Made by a program: the position numbers and the translations under genes
Part shown: positions 7,634 to 15,558 of the stretch, piece after piece
Layout: each line of letters opens with the position of its first letter
Numbering within the stretch: position 1 is the first letter of the stretch
Assembly (NCBI RefSeq): GCF_025583945.1
Contig: NZ_JAOEGU010000023.1
Location: forward strand, 1 to 62,002
DNA from: Methylobacter psychrophilus
GTDB lineage: Bacteria; Pseudomonadota; Gammaproteobacteria; Methylococcales; Methylomonadaceae
Length of the DNA stretch: 62,002 nt
Direction: 5' to 3'
The notes under the pieces: model-generated
Databases searched by the model: none
What the model saw: only the letters and a program-made list of their open reading frames with translations
What the model was told of the DNA's origin: nothing

Positions 7634-7822
7634 ATGAGTGCACAGCCACAATATATAACCAATGCCGATGGAGAGAAAATATCTGTTATCTTGTCTTTAG
7701 CCGACTATCAAGAATTGCTTGACGACCTAGAGGACTTGGCAGCTATTGCTGAACGTAAGGACGAAGCAACCATACCTTTTGAAACCGCACTAAAAGAAAT
7801 CGGTTATGACGTACGAGATTGA
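7634..7822 (+). CDS. Phd/RelB-like antitoxin
   Basis: 62 residues: QYITNADGEKISVILSLADY resembles the N-terminal strand-helix of Phd/YefM antitoxins (ADGEKISVVLSL-type), followed by a negatively charged helix (QELLDDLEDLAAIAERKDE) and a toxin-wrapping tail. It should neutralise the RelE-like protein encoded by the overlapping downstream frame and bind its promoter as a dimer. Its last 17 bases overlap the start of the relE-like gene. It is intact although its toxin is broken. Confidence 0.8.
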   Translation: MSAQPQYITNADGEKISVILSLADYQELLDDLEDLAAIAERKDEATIPFETALKEIGYDVRD

Positions 7823-8062
7823 GATCAAACAAAGCGCACAGAAAGAGCTGGCAAAATTACCGCGAAGTATTGCCGATAAGGTTATCAAAAACATCAAAGC
7901 CCTTACCAACGACCCACGACCTAATGGCTTTAAAAAGCTGGTAGGCCAGACTATACCTATCGAATCAGAATAAATGATTATCGTGTAGTGTATTCAATCT
8001 TCGACCAAAAACTTGTAATTCAAGTAATTAAAATTGCACACAGAAAGCAGATTTACAAATAA
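7806..8062 (+). pseudogene. RelE/ParE-like toxin, single-base frameshift
   Basis: The first frame gives MTYEIEIKQSAQKELAKLPR and RPNGFKKLVGQ, then stops early. One frame over, the sequence continues DYTYRIRINDYRVVYSI and ends VIQVIKIAHRKQIYK. Together they are a standard RelE-family ribosome-dependent or gyrase-type toxin of about 85 residues (motifs FKKL.G, YRIR..DYRV, HR...Y). One base is missing near 7945, at GGCCAGACTATACC. As with the HicA-like gene, real decay and sequencing error cannot be told apart here. Confidence 0.78.
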
Positions 8063-8185
8063 ACATCAACTATCGCACCTGATACAATCAAATTTAACCG
8101 GATAGCTCGACGGGGCAATAAGCGGGATTCATCCCCCGCTTCCGGTTACTACCTTTCAGGATGACTTACGCTTTGATGGAGTGTT

Positions 8186-8836
8186 ATGAGCAACAATCCC
8201 GACTACGATCCGGAACTTTATTACCGGTCGCAAAGAAATAATATGGAATCGAAGCTAAAAGCAGACGGTGAGCCTGATTCGCCAATAGATGAAGCTCTTT
8301 TTATTATTGAATGCCTTGCATTAAGAATCGGACACAAATCCTATCTGCAGGATGTTAACAATAGATTGATTAAATATCTTGAGGCCGGATTACCTTTGCC
8401 TCCAGGATTGAATCAACACTTAGTTACTCAGCTCAAGTGTATTTCCAATGGTGAGGACGCTAACAATGTTTTTAATATCATAGGAGGAAAAGGAACTAAA
8501 GTAAGTCATGCCCTAAGAAATAGGGAAATTTACGATTTTTTAAAAAGATTGGATAGGAAGGAATACTCGCTGAATGGCAGCAGAAAAAAGAAGTCCGCTT
8601 TTGAATATGCAGCGAAGTATTTTTGTACCAGTGAAGGGACTGTAAAAAAGGCTTATGAAAGAGAATCTATGAGTCTACAACTCACCAAGTCCATTCAAGA
8701 CAAGCTAAATAAAAAAAATGAAACAATGGTTTTGAGTATCATCATCAATGAGTTTAAACATTATCAAGCCGAAGGTGGAAGTATGTTATTAATTGACTTT
8801 GCAGAACAGAGGCTTGGACTTATAAACCGTACCTAA
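8186..8836 (+). CDS. Hypothetical protein of the integrative element
   Basis: 216 residues, soluble, no recognised family. The N-terminal half contains EALFIIECLALRIGHKSYLQ and a helical segment; the C-terminal half has SAFEYAAKYFCTSEGTVKKA, which resembles a helix-turn-helix, then a Lys-rich helix. A DNA-binding or control role is possible but unproven. GGAG lies eight bases before the ATG. A hairpin of the form AAGCGGG...CCCGCTT lies upstream near 8117-8142 and may end the toxin-antitoxin transcript or control this gene. Confidence 0.6.
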   Translation: MSNNPDYDPELYYRSQRNNMESKLKADGEPDSPIDEALFIIECLALRIGHKSYLQDVNNRLIKYLEAGLPLPPGLNQHLVTQLKCISNGEDANNVFNIIGGKGTKVSHALRNREIYDFLKRLDRKEYSLNGSRKKKSAFEYAAKYFCTSEGTVKKAYERESMSLQLTKSIQDKLNKKNETMVLSIIINEFKHYQAEGGSMLLIDFAEQRLGLINRT

Positions 8837-8929
8837 AAATAAACTACTTATCTTTGGGTATGCTTTGCAATCCAAAGTTCTCCAAAATGACCACTAATTA
8901 AACAAATCCCTAGAGGGAGAGTGGTCAGT

Positions 8930-9178
8930 ATGGCAGCAACAATCCGTAACATTTCATTAGACGACAATATTATTGTCGATACTTTCGAAGCATCAATACT
9001 TATTTGCACACCTGAAAAGTCATTGATTAAATGGCGCTCCACTGGTGAACACAATATTCCTTTTATTAAGATTGGTCGTAATGTCAGATACAGGACTAAA
9101 GACTTAAGAGAATGGATAGATGCGCGTGTTCAGGGCGGTATTGTAGATCGTAAAGCAGCATCAAGAATCGGAGTTTAA
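8930..9178 (+). CDS. AlpA/excisionase-like DNA-binding protein
   Basis: 82 residues. KSLIKWRSTGEHNIPFIKIG then RNVRYRTKDLREWIDAR is the winged-helix pattern of MerR/AlpA-type excisionase helix-turn-helix proteins (primer strand, wing with R.RYR, then DL..W). Such proteins switch on integrase-driven excision or the replication genes in P4-like elements. I chose the ATG at 8930 because AGAGGGAG stands nine to sixteen bases upstream; a GTG at 8921 would overlap that site. Genes for a primase-like protein and YfjI follow, which fits a role as the element's switch. Confidence 0.72.
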   Translation: MAATIRNISLDDNIIVDTFEASILICTPEKSLIKWRSTGEHNIPFIKIGRNVRYRTKDLREWIDARVQGGIVDRKAASRIGV

Positions 9179-9180
9179 TC

Positions 9181-9336
9181 ATGGACAGATTAGGCACTAC
9201 CCGGCAGGAACCGGGCAGCAAGAACAAACAACCTCTTTATTCTATCAAAACCCGCTTAAAACTTCATATTATTGCAATCGTAATCAATCTAACGGCGGTT
9301 GTCTTTATTATTCATTTGTTGTCGGGTGGGTCCTAA
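9181..9336 (+). CDS. Small single-span membrane protein
   Basis: 51 residues, starting MDRLGTTRQEPGSKNKQPLY and ending VINLTAVVFIIHLLSGGS. A basic N-terminus is followed by one hydrophobic helix (about 31-47). GGAG lies eight bases before the ATG and the stop shares a base with the next ATG (TAATG), so it is probably translated as part of the replication block. The function is unknown. Confidence 0.5.
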   Translation: MDRLGTTRQEPGSKNKQPLYSIKTRLKLHIIAIVINLTAVVFIIHLLSGGS

Positions 9337-9752
9337 TGAGTATTGATACCCTGCTTTCAAAATTAGATAAGGTCAAGCCAATCGGTAACGGTAAATGGCT
9401 GGCACTTTGCCCAGCACATCCCGACAAGTCGCCTTCACTAGCAATCAAACAAGCCGATAACGGAAAAATCTTAATACACTGTTTTGCCGGATGCCAAGTT
9501 ACGGATATTGTCGCAGCGGTTGGAATGGAGTTATCGGACCTTATGCCCGAAAATCTTACTTACCAGAAAGGCAGCCGGCCACCCAAGTTCAATAAATACG
9601 AATTATTTGATAGATTGGTTTTTGAGTCAGTCATTTTGAGTATGGGCATTAGGCAGCTTTTAGCAAAAGAGGATTTATCTACAGAAGATTTGTCGAGAGT
9701 GCTACTTGCTGAAAATACCATCAATGGAATTGTTCGGGAGGTAAGACAATGA
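9336..9752 (+). CDS. CHC2 zinc-finger primase-like protein
   Basis: 138 residues. ALCPAHPDKSPSLAIKQ and ILIHCFAGCQVTDIVAAVG form the CHC2 zinc ribbon of DNA primases (Cys, His, Cys, Cys). It lacks the TOPRIM catalytic domain, so it is a stand-alone zinc-binding module that probably works with the YfjI-like protein encoded next, as in P4-type and related islands. The stop overlaps the next ATG by four bases. A role in replicating the excised element is inferred. Confidence 0.8.
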   Translation: MSIDTLLSKLDKVKPIGNGKWLALCPAHPDKSPSLAIKQADNGKILIHCFAGCQVTDIVAAVGMELSDLMPENLTYQKGSRPPKFNKYELFDRLVFESVILSMGIRQLLAKEDLSTEDLSRVLLAENTINGIVREVRQ

Positions 9753-11302
9753 GCTTAGAAGATAAAAGTATTCAGTTTATAAATGAAGATCCAAATAATA
9801 CTGAAATCATACCTCCTGCTACTTCTGCTACTTCTGCTACTTATGAGCCCGAACCACTACGCGCTCCATTACCAATAGCGGCAGCTTATCCGGTCGAAGC
9901 TTTAGGCGATGTATTAGGCAAAGCAGCACAGGCGCTACAGGAAACCGTAAAAGCTCCATTGGCGCTATGTTGTCAGGCTGTACTTGCAAGCGCATCACTG
10001 GCAGCACAAGCGCATTTTGATGTTATGTTGCCATGGGGACAAACAAAACCATTATCTTTATTTTTATTATCGGTCGCTGAATCTGGAGAGCGTAAATCTG
10101 GTATTGATGATGTTGTTTTGGGTGCGGCAAAAGCTCAAGAGCGCGAAGATATGGCCGGCTATCAAATTGAGCAAGAACAGTATGAAGCGGATTTGGCACG
10201 CTGGAAAGCAGAAACCGAGCAGCAGAATAAAAAATCAGCAACCAAGAGTCAGGCAGCAAGCGATTTTGCAGCGGCAGCGACGCACGACAACCCAAAACCC
10301 AAAGCGCCTATTATGCCGTTGCGATTTGTCACAGAACCTACGGTCGAGGGTTTATATAAATTGCTGGCAGTTGGTCAGCCCAGTGTCGGGCTATTTTCTG
10401 ACGAAGCCGGCCTGTTAATTGGCGGTCATGCCATGAATAGTGATAATGCTTTAAAGACCATGGCGCGGTTGTGTAAATTTTGGGATGGTGCTTCATTTGA
10501 CAGGGTACGAGCTGGGGATGGTAGCGGCAGTTTATACGGTCGTCGTCTGGCTATGCACCAACAAGCGCAACCTGATGTTATGGCAAAACTATTATGTGAT
10601 CCCATGGCTAACGGTCAGGGCTTTCTTGCCCGTTGCTTGGTAGCATGGCCTGAATCGACTATCGGGACAAGGTACATTGATAAACTTGAATGGTCGGGAG
10701 ATCGTAGCGAGCTAAAGCGCCTATTTGCTGTACTAACGGGATTAATGCAAGCAGAGCCACGGACCGCAATGTCAGAGCAAGAGCTTGATCCGGTAGCGTT
10801 GCCACTAGATGACGATGCCAAGCAAATGGCTATCGAGGCAATGAATCAATTTGAAACGCTTATGCAAAGTGGCAATGATTTATTTGAAATTAGGGAGCGC
10901 ACAGCAAAAGCGGTAGAGAATGCGTGTCGTATTGCTGGCGTGTTAGCGGTCATTGATGCTGGTATGGCTACGCGGTCCATTAGTGCAAAGCATCTTGTAC
11001 AAGGCTTAACACTTATTCAGTGGTACTTAAAAGAGGCGTTACGCATCCGAGGCGCTGCGGTTGTATCTCAAGCGGTAAAAGATGCTGAATCATTATCCAA
11101 ATGGCTAGATGAGCAAGGCATACGGGTTTTTAGATCAAAGCAAGTACAAACACGAGGGCCCAGTCAGTTACGCCCCAAACCACGCTTTCAAGCCGCTGTA
11201 AAAGAACTTGTCGATAATGGTTATCTGCTACTCAATGAGCCGAACACCACCGTTGATAATGTAAAAGCCAAATTATCATGGAGAGTTATTCATGTGGTTT
11301 AA
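9749..11302 (+). CDS. YfjI/DUF3987-family protein
   Basis: 517 residues. After a flexible N-terminus with an Ala-Thr-Ser repeat (PPATSATSAT), the DUF3987 region includes ALCCQAVLASASLAAQAHFD, LFLLSVAESGERKS (a P-loop-like turn), GLFSDEAGLLIGGHAM and RLAMHQQAQPDVMAKLL. These proteins are common in integrative elements and are thought to be replication helicase/primase relatives, although the reaction is not settled. A Lys/Gln/Ala-rich insert (about 130-185) is probably an extended coil. It is coupled to the genes on both sides by short overlaps. The DNA of its N-terminal repeat recurs in the next gene. Confidence 0.82.
   Translation: MSLEDKSIQFINEDPNNTEIIPPATSATSATYEPEPLRAPLPIAAAYPVEALGDVLGKAAQALQETVKAPLALCCQAVLASASLAAQAHFDVMLPWGQTKPLSLFLLSVAESGERKSGIDDVVLGAAKAQEREDMAGYQIEQEQYEADLARWKAETEQQNKKSATKSQAASDFAAAATHDNPKPKAPIMPLRFVTEPTVEGLYKLLAVGQPSVGLFSDEAGLLIGGHAMNSDNALKTMARLCKFWDGASFDRVRAGDGSGSLYGRRLAMHQQAQPDVMAKLLCDPMANGQGFLARCLVAWPESTIGTRYIDKLEWSGDRSELKRLFAVLTGLMQAEPRTAMSEQELDPVALPLDDDAKQMAIEAMNQFETLMQSGNDLFEIRERTAKAVENACRIAGVLAVIDAGMATRSISAKHLVQGLTLIQWYLKEALRIRGAAVVSQAVKDAESLSKWLDEQGIRVFRSKQVQTRGPSQLRPKPRFQAAVKELVDNGYLLLNEPNTTVDNVKAKLSWRVIHVV
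9803..9842 (+). repeat. GCTACTTCT triple repeat inside yfjI-like gene
   Basis: Three 9 bp units TGCTACTTC lie in tandem at 9817-9842, preceded by GAAATCATACC. The same 40 bp, with three differences, occurs at 11325-11366 at the start of the next gene but one reading frame away from its neighbours, and both copies encode EIIPPAT-ATSAT. Confidence 0.75.
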
Positions 11303-11768
11303 CCCGTCGGAATTACTAATTAAGGAAATCATACCCCCTGCTACTTTCGCTACTTCTGCTACTTTGGAGGTAGAGAGTAGCAAAGTAGCAAGAGTAGCAG
11401 CACCCTTGCCAGTGAAAACCAATAATTCAGATTTGGAAAGTAGCAGAGTAGCAAGAGTAGCAGCACCGGACAATCAAACTTTTGTCAGTTGCGGAAAATG
11501 TCTTTATTTCAAATGCAATAACGAGCATGGCCGTGGTGCTGGCAGTTGTAACGCTGGTGGTGATTATGGTCTTTGGTCGGAATCATTACACCAATGCACC
11601 AAGTTTGATGCTGTAATCGAATATAAAGATTATGTCGTTAACGATAATGCCTTAACAGTCATTTGCTTTACGCCAAACGGGAAACCACTAAAGGTACAGG
11701 CAAGCAGCACAGAACATGCCGAATATTTGCAGCGGATGAACTCAAAGCCAGAGGAAATAAAAACATGA
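11292..11768 (+). CDS. Small Cys-rich protein with repeated N-terminus
   Basis: 158 residues. The N-terminus holds PPATFATSAT and two copies of a SS(K/R)VARVAAP unit, probably disordered. The C-terminal part, SCGKCLYFKC then GRGAGSCNAGGDYGLWSE and HQCTKF, is a four-to-five-Cys domain that looks like a small metal-binding module often seen in integrative elements near YfjI genes. The ATG overlaps the yfjI stop by 11 bases. The N-terminal protein repeats may be a by-product of a DNA-level signal: six AGTAGCA and three TGCTACT motifs lie within 130 bp. Confidence 0.65.
   Translation: MWFNPSELLIKEIIPPATFATSATLEVESSKVARVAAPLPVKTNNSDLESSRVARVAAPDNQTFVSCGKCLYFKCNNEHGRGAGSCNAGGDYGLWSESLHQCTKFDAVIEYKDYVVNDNALTVICFTPNGKPLKVQASSTEHAEYLQRMNSKPEEIKT
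11325..11467 (+). repeat. GCTACT/AGTAGC repeat cluster, candidate origin or operator
   Basis: Three TGCTACTTY units (11339-11368) are followed by inverted AGTAGCA units in two 29 bp blocks, 11376-11404 and 11439-11467, which differ at one base. The direct and inverted units can form a long imperfect hairpin. The arrangement of iterated short motifs next to primase-like genes resembles an iteron cluster. Confidence 0.6.
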
Positions 11769-11938
11769 GTAACAATATTATTTTGTTTCCAGTAACCGAC
11801 CATAAACCAGTTTATAGTCCTGCAATGCAGAAGGCGTTCCATGCCGTTGATAATTTAATCGACGATGAAAGAGAAGCCATGATTGACTGGTTATTTTTAA
11901 TTGGTTACGGCGAAAAGTCACCGACAGATAAAACTTAA
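11765..11938 (+). CDS. Small hypothetical protein of the element
   Basis: 57 residues, MSNNIILFPVTDHKPVYSPA and then a helix FHAVDNLIDDEREAMIDWLF. The ATG at 11765 overlaps the previous stop (ATGA). Longer in-frame starts exist but would run through the previous gene. No family is recognised; its position in the coupled string suggests it is expressed with the replication block. Confidence 0.5.
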   Translation: MSNNIILFPVTDHKPVYSPAMQKAFHAVDNLIDDEREAMIDWLFLIGYGEKSPTDKT

Positions 11939-12017
11939 ACATTAATCAAAAACGCCCATCATAAATTTATGCTTATGGTGGGGGCTACCTGCTCAAATAA
12001 CAACGAGAAATACATCA

Positions 12018-12119
12018 ATGGATAATTACCAAACCTATTGGCTGGAGCAACAAAAAAAGAAAGCCGAACAGCCGAAACCTGATGATAAATTAGATGGGAC
12101 TAAAATAAATGGCAGCTAA
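12018..12119 (+). CDS. Very small ORF, MDNYQTYWLEQQ
   Basis: 33 residues, rich in Lys, Gln and Asp, with a weak GAG before the ATG. It ends inside the start of the next gene (stop at 12117-12119). The composition is compatible with a real accessory peptide, but the evidence is thin. Confidence 0.3.
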   Translation: MDNYQTYWLEQQKKKAEQPKPDDKLDGTKINGS

Positions 12120-12687
12120 AAAGAAAGTACCGGAACAGAAAGCGGTAACAGTTGATAAGAAAATAGACGATGACCTTGTAGCGCAAGCATACATACAACC
12201 GATAACTCAGGCCGCTTTTACCATTGAGAAATGGCAGTCGGAACTTGATTTGAGTGCGTTAAGTACAGCATTAGTAAAGGAGGTGGAAAAAGTAGCCAGT
12301 GGAAACATGAGACGACCCGAAGCCATGTTATTGAGTCAAGCTCATACACTTGATCAACTTTTTAACAGTTTGGCGCAAAAGGCATTTACGCAGACCCACA
12401 TGCCGCACTATGAAAGTTTTTTAAGATTGGCATTTAAAGCACAGGGGCAATGTAGGGCAACGATTCAAACATTATCAGATATAAAAAACCCATCCGTTGT
12501 TTATGCCAAGCAAGCCAATATTGCAAACGGGCACCAGCAAATTAACAATGGTGTTCCTGCACCTCGTACGGAAGATAAAAAAAATCAGCATAACGAACTA
12601 TTAACGGAGTTACCCAATGAGACACTGGACAGCAGAAGAACGGGCGAAACAATCAGCATTGATTCAGAACTGGCGACCATGGGATAA
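12109..12687 (+). CDS. Hypothetical protein common in mobile elements
   Basis: 192 residues. A Lys-rich start leads to a helical middle (ALSTALVKEVEKVASGNMRR, MLLSQAHTLDQLFNSLAQKA) and to a segment IKNPSVVYAKQANIANGHQQ, then INNGVPA. Proteins with this KQANIA.G.QQ.NNG pattern are frequent hypothetical proteins in proteobacterial islands and prophages. The role is unknown; a terminase-small-subunit-like task is only a guess. The C-terminus overlaps the next gene by 71 bases in another frame. Confidence 0.65.
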   Translation: MAAKKKVPEQKAVTVDKKIDDDLVAQAYIQPITQAAFTIEKWQSELDLSALSTALVKEVEKVASGNMRRPEAMLLSQAHTLDQLFNSLAQKAFTQTHMPHYESFLRLAFKAQGQCRATIQTLSDIKNPSVVYAKQANIANGHQQINNGVPAPRTEDKKNQHNELLTELPNETLDSRRTGETISIDSELATMG

Positions 12688-12823
12688 GTCAACGGGAGTG
12701 CGGACACCCGAAGGAAAAGCGGTATCTTCAAGGAATGCCTACAAGGGCGGCGTAAGGACGCTATGTAAAGAAATGAATACTTTGCTTCGTGAACACAAGG
12801 AGATGATGAAGCGGTTTGATTAA
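12617..12823 (+). CDS. Small conserved island protein with RPWDKSTG motif
   Basis: 68 residues: ALIQNWRPWDKSTGVRTPEG then KAVSSRNAYKGGVRTL and a basic helical tail. The W.PW..STG..T..GKA.SS.NA pattern recurs in small proteins of many mobile elements, always unexplained, which is why I accept it despite overlapping the upstream gene by 71 bases. The motif is reminiscent of small basic DNA-associated proteins (homing-nuclease-associated modular types), but that is not shown. Confidence 0.62.
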   Translation: MRHWTAEERAKQSALIQNWRPWDKSTGVRTPEGKAVSSRNAYKGGVRTLCKEMNTLLREHKEMMKRFD

Positions 12824-13353
12824 TTGTAAGAATAGATAGGGCATGGCAACAGTTATAAATATATAAATAATAACGATGTAATAATTTAATATTAAAAGTC
12901 AGATAATGCTTTTTTTTATGCCTTATGCTTTCTGATATTCATTATATTATATTTATTGACGTTCACACCTGAAATCAGTGACAATCGAACTGCCTTTTAT
13001 CGTATAGGCAACTATTGAACACACAAGATAAATGAACTACATCAATCTGGATATGGTTTTTTTGTGGGTTTTACTTTGGAAGACAAACGAAAGGCATAGA
13101 ACAATGATTCGATTTAAACAAACGGCAATGGTGGCGGTAGTTAGTTTAACGAGAGTGTAAAAAAATCTGTGTAAACTGCCTCTAATTAAAATTAGGCATC
13201 CCGTCTTGGTAAATAATCATAAACTAATTAATACCTGATTTCTAATCTCGTAATGGCATGGAACATTTTTTTGAGCAAAGTCCAACAATAACCTCGATAC
13301 TTTTATTTGTTAAGTTCTTAACAAAAATATCTTATATCCATTTTCAATGAGGC
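12824..13353. other. Gene-free 530 bp between replication block and cargo
   Basis: AT-rich, with no convincing gene. It contains GAGAGTGTAAAAAAATCTGT followed by GTAAACTGCC at 13151-13180, which resembles the ends of IS256-family elements, and a hairpin GCCTCTAATT...AATTAGGC at 13178-13199. It probably also holds the promoter of the TPR-protease gene. Confidence 0.45.
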
Positions 13354-15201
13354 ATGATGAAATTTTCCAATATTGCAGTTCTATTTACATTGTTGTTGCC
13401 ACTGATTGGGTGCGATGAAAGAGCTTCTGTAGATAACAGTATTGAAGCGGGGATACCTAAGGGCTCAAAAAAAACATCCTCTATCGTGAATTGGTATGAG
13501 TTAAGCTCAACATTTCCAGAGGTTAACAGCAAGCCAAATAAAATTGACGAAAATTCTGATAAAGAGATGAATAGCCTGCTTAATGCCGATTCAGATACCG
13601 AAAATCTCCCTATAGCCAAAAGATTTCCACATTTGATCTTGGACTCGAATGACTGGCTTGGAAATTATACGGGAGCAATATTAAAAGGAACAATATCGCC
13701 AAGTCAGTCAGAAACTATAGTCCAAACGGAGTGGCGTGATAAGTTTATACAACTTACGAGAAAAGAAGGGGTAACTTTTCGAGAGCAGATAGAATATTGT
13801 TTGCGATGGGTGGAAACACAGCCGCAAGATGCAAAAGCATGGGAAATATTGGGGCGAGTGTGTAGTTTTGCTTCACGAAGTGATGAAGCTAATGGAGCAT
13901 TCAAATCGAGCTTAAGAGTCAATCCAAGAAATGATATAGCTTGGTATTATTTAGGCGAAACTTATGAGCAGAAAGAATATTATAACGAGGCCATTATTGC
14001 TTATAAACAAGCGGTGCGGGTCAACCCAGAAAATGATGGAGCCTGGCATTTTTTAGGGGAAGATTACGAACACACAAATCAGTTCATTAAAGCTATTGAT
14101 GCTTATCAACAAGTAGTACGGATAAATCCGAAATTTGGTCGGGTAACTAATAAATTTAGTACGCCAAATAATCTTTTCGAACCAGGAACCATGGTTTCTG
14201 CTTGGACTTCATTGGGTGATGCTTACAAAAAAACCAATCAAATTGACAAAGCATTTTACGCATTTCAGCAAGCCTTACTCATCAACCCCGATGAACTAAG
14301 CGCGTGGTATTCTTTGGGCGAAACGTATGCTTTAAACGGGAACCAAAATAAACTTCTTGGTGTTTACAATCGTTTAAAAACAATTGACCCATACGCTGCA
14401 AATTTGTTCTCAAAAGAAGTCCTTAATAAATTTGTAAAACTCAATGATGACTCATCATCAGAGTTTGATTGGAATAATACCAAGCTTATTGATGATAATG
14501 GTAAGCAAAGTACTAAGTTTGACGCCAAAGATTTTCTGAATGAAGACCCCCGTGTACTCGTGAAATCTGTCAAACAAGCTACTGGCACCGCTTTCACTGT
14601 CAGCAACGAAGGCCATGCACTAACTAACCATCACGTCATCAATGCCTGTACCGAAGTTAAAGTTGTTGGTCGCGAGGGTGTTGCCAAAGTTATTACCTCA
14701 GACAGTGTAAATGATCTTGCCTTGTTGCAACTTCCCGACAATAGTGATGACTTTGCCAACTTAAATCCAGATCCCGGCAAACTACGACAAGGCGAAGATG
14801 TCATCGTATTTGGTTATCCACTTAATTGGGCACTTTCATCCGGCGGCAACCTGACACCAGGTACGGTTAGTGCGTTAACCGGACTCGGCAATAACACTAA
14901 TCAGATTCAGATTACTGCACCGATTCAACCGGGCTCTAGCGGTAGCCCAGTAATGGATAAAAAAGGCAATGTGATAGCTGTAGTGTCGATGACGCTGGAC
15001 GATGGCAAGATGACCAAAATAACAGGACAAGTCGGGCAGAATGTTAATTTTGCAGTCAACGGGCAAACCGTTAAATCTTTCCTGGACGCGAACAAGGTGC
15101 CTTACAAAACTGGTGGTGGTTTTTTCTCAAATGAAAAGAGTAATGCAGACATTGCCGATGAAGCGCGTAAATGGACTATGCTGGTGGAATGCTGGAAATA
15201 A
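13354..15201 (+). CDS. TPR-repeat lipoprotein with trypsin-like protease domain
   Basis: 615 residues. A lipoprotein signal ends LLPLIGC, and Asp follows the Cys, which in gammaproteobacteria usually keeps a lipoprotein in the inner membrane. Four to five TPR units follow (about 150-350; WYYLGETYEQKEYYNEAI, AWHFLGEDYEHTNQFIKAI, AWTSLGDAYKKTNQIDKAF). A trypsin-like domain (about 400-580) has the complete triad: TNHHVI (His near 425), VNDLALLQL (Asp near 452) and QPGSSGSPV (Ser near 529). It ends MLVECWK. It would act in the periplasm, with the TPRs choosing a partner or substrate. It is the cargo of the island. The start may be at the first or second Met. Confidence 0.82.
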   Translation: MMKFSNIAVLFTLLLPLIGCDERASVDNSIEAGIPKGSKKTSSIVNWYELSSTFPEVNSKPNKIDENSDKEMNSLLNADSDTENLPIAKRFPHLILDSNDWLGNYTGAILKGTISPSQSETIVQTEWRDKFIQLTRKEGVTFREQIEYCLRWVETQPQDAKAWEILGRVCSFASRSDEANGAFKSSLRVNPRNDIAWYYLGETYEQKEYYNEAIIAYKQAVRVNPENDGAWHFLGEDYEHTNQFIKAIDAYQQVVRINPKFGRVTNKFSTPNNLFEPGTMVSAWTSLGDAYKKTNQIDKAFYAFQQALLINPDELSAWYSLGETYALNGNQNKLLGVYNRLKTIDPYAANLFSKEVLNKFVKLNDDSSSEFDWNNTKLIDDNGKQSTKFDAKDFLNEDPRVLVKSVKQATGTAFTVSNEGHALTNHHVINACTEVKVVGREGVAKVITSDSVNDLALLQLPDNSDDFANLNPDPGKLRQGEDVIVFGYPLNWALSSGGNLTPGTVSALTGLGNNTNQIQITAPIQPGSSGSPVMDKKGNVIAVVSMTLDDGKMTKITGQVGQNVNFAVNGQTVKSFLDANKVPYKTGGGFFSNEKSNADIADEARKWTMLVECWK

Positions 15202-15536
15202 AGAGCCAATAGACGCTGATAATTGAAAGCTTAAATTATTCAAGTCGGGATAATATCTGGGCTTTTTTGTCTGGAGGTTTGGCACTGACTTAACGGGCAG
15301 TTTGCAACCCTTATGCAACCCCAAAATAATACATGGTTGCTTGTCTCCAAATGGAGAGTGATGGATTAAGAAATAAATTAATGTTCGGGTAATACCGGCC
15401 TTTTTTGTACATGATGTTTTGGCAAGTATTGCCGATAAGAAAACAGAGTCGCAGCAAGTGCGATTTTTTATGTCCAAATTAACCGGTAATCAGGCGGAAT
15501 AATTATTCTTAAGTATTCCATGGATTACGTTTCAAA

Positions 15537-15557
15537 GTTACCCCGGAGTTACCCCGT
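15537..15557. promoter_or_regulatory. Candidate integrase arm sites, right end
   Basis: GTTACCCCGG at 15537-15546 and GTTACCCCGT at 15548-15557 repeat the left-end pair with the same 11 bp period, immediately inside the right 112 bp repeat. Confidence 0.6.
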
Positions 15558-15558
15558 A

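Larger units (their letters stand above)
5551..15558. mobile_element. Integrative element in tRNA-Leu(UAA)
   Basis: The segment lies between two identical 112 bp repeats that cover the 3' part of a tRNA-Leu gene, and a tyrosine integrase gene begins 247 bp inside the left repeat, pointing inward. Genes in order are integrase, two toxin-antitoxin modules, an unknown protein, an AlpA-like regulator, a small membrane protein, a CHC2 zinc-finger primase-like protein, a YfjI/DUF3987 protein, several small proteins and a TPR-protease. There are no structural phage genes and no conjugation genes, so it resembles a satellite-like or mobilisable island. It seems intact at both ends. Confidence 0.88.

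Noticed and set aside
11325-11467. CRISPR array
   Set aside because: The repeats are 9 bp or two 29 bp blocks within a coding frame; there is no regular repeat-spacer alternation and no cas gene.
12109-12823. Phage terminase small subunit genes
   Set aside because: No large terminase, portal or capsid genes follow; the similarity is only to hypothetical island proteins.
15127-15477. 116-codon minus-strand frame at the 3' end of the protease gene
   Set aside because: It overlaps the protease antisense and has no protein-like pattern.
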